From assembly GCA_963575745.1 (NCBI GenBank), contig CAUYUJ010003685.1, forward strand, positions 1-64,000: DNA of 64,000 nucleotides, read 5' to 3'. The DNA comes from Prorocentrum cordatum (Eukaryota > Sar > Dinophyceae > Prorocentrales > Prorocentraceae). Position numbers and translations under genes: made by a program. The notes under the pieces were generated by a model. That model was not told the origin of the DNA, did no database searches, and saw only the letters and a list, made by a program, of their open reading frames with translations. Each line of letters starts with the position of its first letter. The stretch's first letter is position 1. Below are positions 61,610-64,000 of this stretch, piece after piece.

Positions 61610-61995
61610 CTCCTTCTTCACCTCCTCCTCCTCCTCCCCCTCCTCCTCCTCCTCCTCCCCCTCCTTCTCCTCCCCCTCCTCCTCCTCCTGCTCCCCCTCC
61701 TCCTCCTCCTCCTCCTCTCCTCCTCCTCCTTCTCTCCTCCTCCCCTCCTCCCCCTCCTCCTCCTCCCCCTCCTTCTCCTCCCCCTCCCCTCCTTCACCTC
61801 CTCCTCCTCCTCCTTCACCGCCTCCTCCTCCTCCTCCTCCTCTTCTTCCTCCTCCTCCTCCTCCTCCCCTCCTCCTCCTCCTCCTCCTCCTCCTCCCCCT
61901 CCTTCTCCTCCCCCTCCTCCTCCTGCTCCCCCTCTCCCTCCTCCCCCTCCTCCTCCTCCTCCTCCTCCTCCTCCTCCTCCTCCTCCTCCTCCTCG
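61610..61995. repeat. (CTC/CCT)n microsatellite
   Basis: Imperfect triplets. Frames of 200-280 codons are repeat translations. Confidence 0.95.
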
Positions 61996-61999
61996 GACC

Positions 62000-62120
62000 C
62001 CATTGGGGAGGCCTCCGGGAACGGCTCGGGGTAGAAGGCCTGTCCCCAGGAAGGGATCCCGTCCTCTGGGCAACCACGCTGCAAGAACAGCTCGAGGTCG
62101 GATGTCCGGGGAGGAGGAGG
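62000..62120 (+). repeat. fragment related to the divergent CAGACCCCC MITE at 43900
   Basis: GGCCTGTCCCCAGGAAGGGA, GGCAACCACGCTGC.A and CAGCTCGAGGTCGGATGTCC parallel 43985-44070. Confidence 0.5.
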
Positions 62121-62820
62121 AGGAGGAGGAGGAGGAGGAGGAGGAGGAGGAGCGGCATTGCGGGGAAAGGCGAAGCTCCAGTGTGAGCTTCACGAGAAGC
62201 CTCGCCATCTCAGAGCTGCCTGATACAATGTGGTGGATCTGTACCGCTCGCCTCTGCGAGGGGTCCTCTCCACGAATCAGCTGGGGGCGGGCATCACTGG
62301 CCACTGGCTGACGGCGGGGCCGACTGAGGAGGATAGCCTCCGTTCCGCCTGCAGCACGGCCCCCTTGCGAGAAGAGGAGGATCCTCTTGTTTCGATCGGA
62401 AGCACTGTCTAGTCATAACACGTGAGCCTCAACCGGCTCGTTCGGCAAAACGAAGGTGTAACTTCTTGGTGGCAGTAGAAACTGTTCGCAGTGTTGGCAG
62501 AACAGTGGAACTCGCGGCGACCATCGAGTCCGCAGTCGAGCGTCGCGTGCTTGTGGATCTGATCCAAGCCACGTCATCAACCTCCTGTTCATCTTCGACC
62601 GCCTGCTCTTCCTCCTTAACATTCTCTCCATCCCCTCCTCGAAGGGGAAGGGGCAGATACATAAGATGTGGATAAGAGGGGCAGGACGAGGACGTGAAGA
62701 ATGAAGAGGAGGCAGCAGCAGCAGGAACCCCAGCAGAGGTCGAGGCGGTGACCAGCACGCGCTTCCACCTGATCGGGTCGCGAGTTCGTCCCTCCTTTGG
62801 TCGAGGAGGGGGAGGAGGGC
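62121..62820. other. intergenic DNA, GAG patch at 62108-62150
   Basis: Unique moderate-GC sequence. Frames on both strands (for example 62413-63519 minus) become Val/Asp repeat or Pro-rich, with no domain. Confidence 0.4.
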
Positions 62821-62960
62821 GACGACGACGACGACGACGACGACGAGCCCAGAGAGGACATCGACGACGGAGAGGACATCGTCGAAGACGAAGACGACGA
62901 CGGGGAGGACATTGACGGCAGCGTCAACGTCAACGACGACAACGACGACGATGGCGACGC
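62820..62960 (+). repeat. (GAC)n microsatellite
   Basis: GACGAC triplets. The acidic frame continues a short way into unique sequence (VKADVLERPHAARDPSTT), so an acidic exon cannot be excluded. Confidence 0.8.
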
Positions 62961-63079
62961 TGTCAAGGCCGACGTCCTCGAACGGCCCCATGCCGCCAGG
63001 GATCCGTCGACTACGCCCGGCTGCACGCTGTACCACTGGCCGCCGCTCGGGGGGGGGGGCGGGGGGGGGGGCGGGGCGC

Positions 63080-63295
63080 CGGAAGGGCAGGGCGCCGGAA
63101 GGGGGCGGAGGGAGGGCAGGGCGCCGGAAGGGGGCGGAGCAGGAGCGGACCAGCGCGGGAGAGGCCGGCCATCCTCGGGGCGCGCTCGGGGTGGGGGGGG
63201 GGGTAAGGCGGGGCGACGGAAGGGGGGCGGAGCAGGAGCGGACCCGCGCGGGAGGGGCAGGCCAGCCTCGGGGCGAGGAGCACTGTCGTCGGCTC
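63080..63295 (+). repeat. about 115-bp tandem duplication
   Basis: GGGGCGGAGCAGGAGCGGAC, GCGCGGGAG.GGC.GGCCA and CCTCGGGGCG occur twice. Confidence 0.9.
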
Positions 63296-63813
63296 CACGC
63301 AAGAGCCAAGCTGGCCCTTCGCCGGAGGGGCCCTGGTGGTGCTGGCCCACAGGGCCCCCCCACACCCCACCAGCACTGCCCGGGTGCAGCTCCCGGGGGG
63401 GTGCTCCAATTCTGACGTCGGCCGGGCCCGAAATCCGGCTCAGGGATCCAGCGCCGCCCCGCCCAATCCGGCACAAGCCCGCTCAATCCAGCTGACTCCC
63501 GCTGCACCCGCGGCCTCATCCGGCGCAGCAGCCCCCCCCAGTGGGGCTCAATCCTCCCCAGTCCTTCCGGCGAGGACCTCCCAGCAGTTGCCTCCCAAGC
63601 GCTGGCCTGCGCGCTGGGGTCTTACTTGACCCCCCCCCCCAGCGGCCCCCGAAGAGCCGGCAACCAGCGGCCCCTCCTGCCCAGGGTCTTCTCTGGCGCG
63701 TGGGCGAAGCCACGGCCGCTGGCCTTGTCAGCGGGCGCCCGCCTCGGAGGCGGGAGTTATTATTGAATTTACACATGACCACCGCCTGGTCAGTTTTCGG
63801 GGACCTCGACAGG

Positions 63814-63870
63814 CGGTGGATATATGGATATGTTCGAGCCCCTGGGGCCAAGATATATCCATATCCACCG
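63814..63870. other. inverted repeat, 28-bp arms
   Basis: CGGTGGATATATGGATATGT and the reverse complement of the right arm, CGGTGGATATGGATATATCT, match with one small shift, around GGGGCC. Probably a small inverted-repeat element. Confidence 0.7.
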
Positions 63871-64000
63871 CCCGTTGGGGCACCAGGACGTCAGTTCCCA
63901 GGCGGTAGATCTGGATAAATCCCCGCCTCGCATGGAGCGCACGAGCACGGCATCATTCTGAGGCCCGCGCGAGGCCTTTTCCAAGGCATGCTCGTCTTAA
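63871..64000. other. window edge, no feature seen
   Basis: Unique sequence to the end of the window. Confidence 0.4.

Noticed and set aside
62413-63519. 368-codon minus-strand frame
   Set aside because: Pro/Arg/Ser-rich and Val/Asp-repeat content from a tandem duplication and a GAC tract. Not gene-like.

Overview
The window looks like nuclear DNA of a dinoflagellate. The evidence is indirect: very dense triplet microsatellites on both strands, many small inverted-repeat elements, a mitochondrial-carrier gene whose introns lack GT-AG ends and sit between short direct repeats, and several partial look-alikes of the dinoflagellate spliced leader. I found no rRNA or tRNA genes and no CRISPR array. 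No species is assigned.

Layout. 0-14.5 kb is microsatellite (CTC/GAG), minisatellite and dispersed-repeat DNA with one decayed coiled-coil coding remnant (8.2-9.1 kb). 14.58-18.42 kb is the one clear host gene, a six-exon mitoferrin-type mitochondrial iron carrier whose introns are made of, or carry, inverted-repeat transposons. 19-25.7 kb is GAT/GAG/CTC repeat, a 1.1 kb AT-rich island (23.3-24.4 kb) and two tandem arrays. 25.7-38.4 kb is a gene-dense block almost free of simple repeats, all genes on the + strand. It encodes in order: a P-loop/DEVH helicase, a large unknown protein, a protein with a histone-hairpin-binding (SLBP-type) domain, a PD-(D/E)XK nuclease, a zinc-knuckle protein and a DDE-like transposase. 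38.4-64 kb returns to repeats: several MITE families, minisatellites, a LINE reverse-transcriptase fragment on the minus strand (48.8-49.2 kb) and possible exons of one or two unrecognised host genes.

The part most worth following is the 25.7-38.4 kb block. Ten copies of an 18-nt perfect hairpin (two sequence classes related by a compensatory base-pair change) lie just upstream of five of its six genes. A different hairpin, with a T/C-rich 5' arm and a G/A-rich 3' arm, closes four of its transcription units. One gene carries the signature of a stem-loop RNA-binding domain. My inference is that this is a degraded copy of an undescribed large mobile or virus-derived element that marks its mRNAs with RNA hairpins and encodes its own hairpin-binding protein. 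The genes contain frameshifts and one in-frame stop, so this copy is probably not autonomous, unless these are assembly indels.
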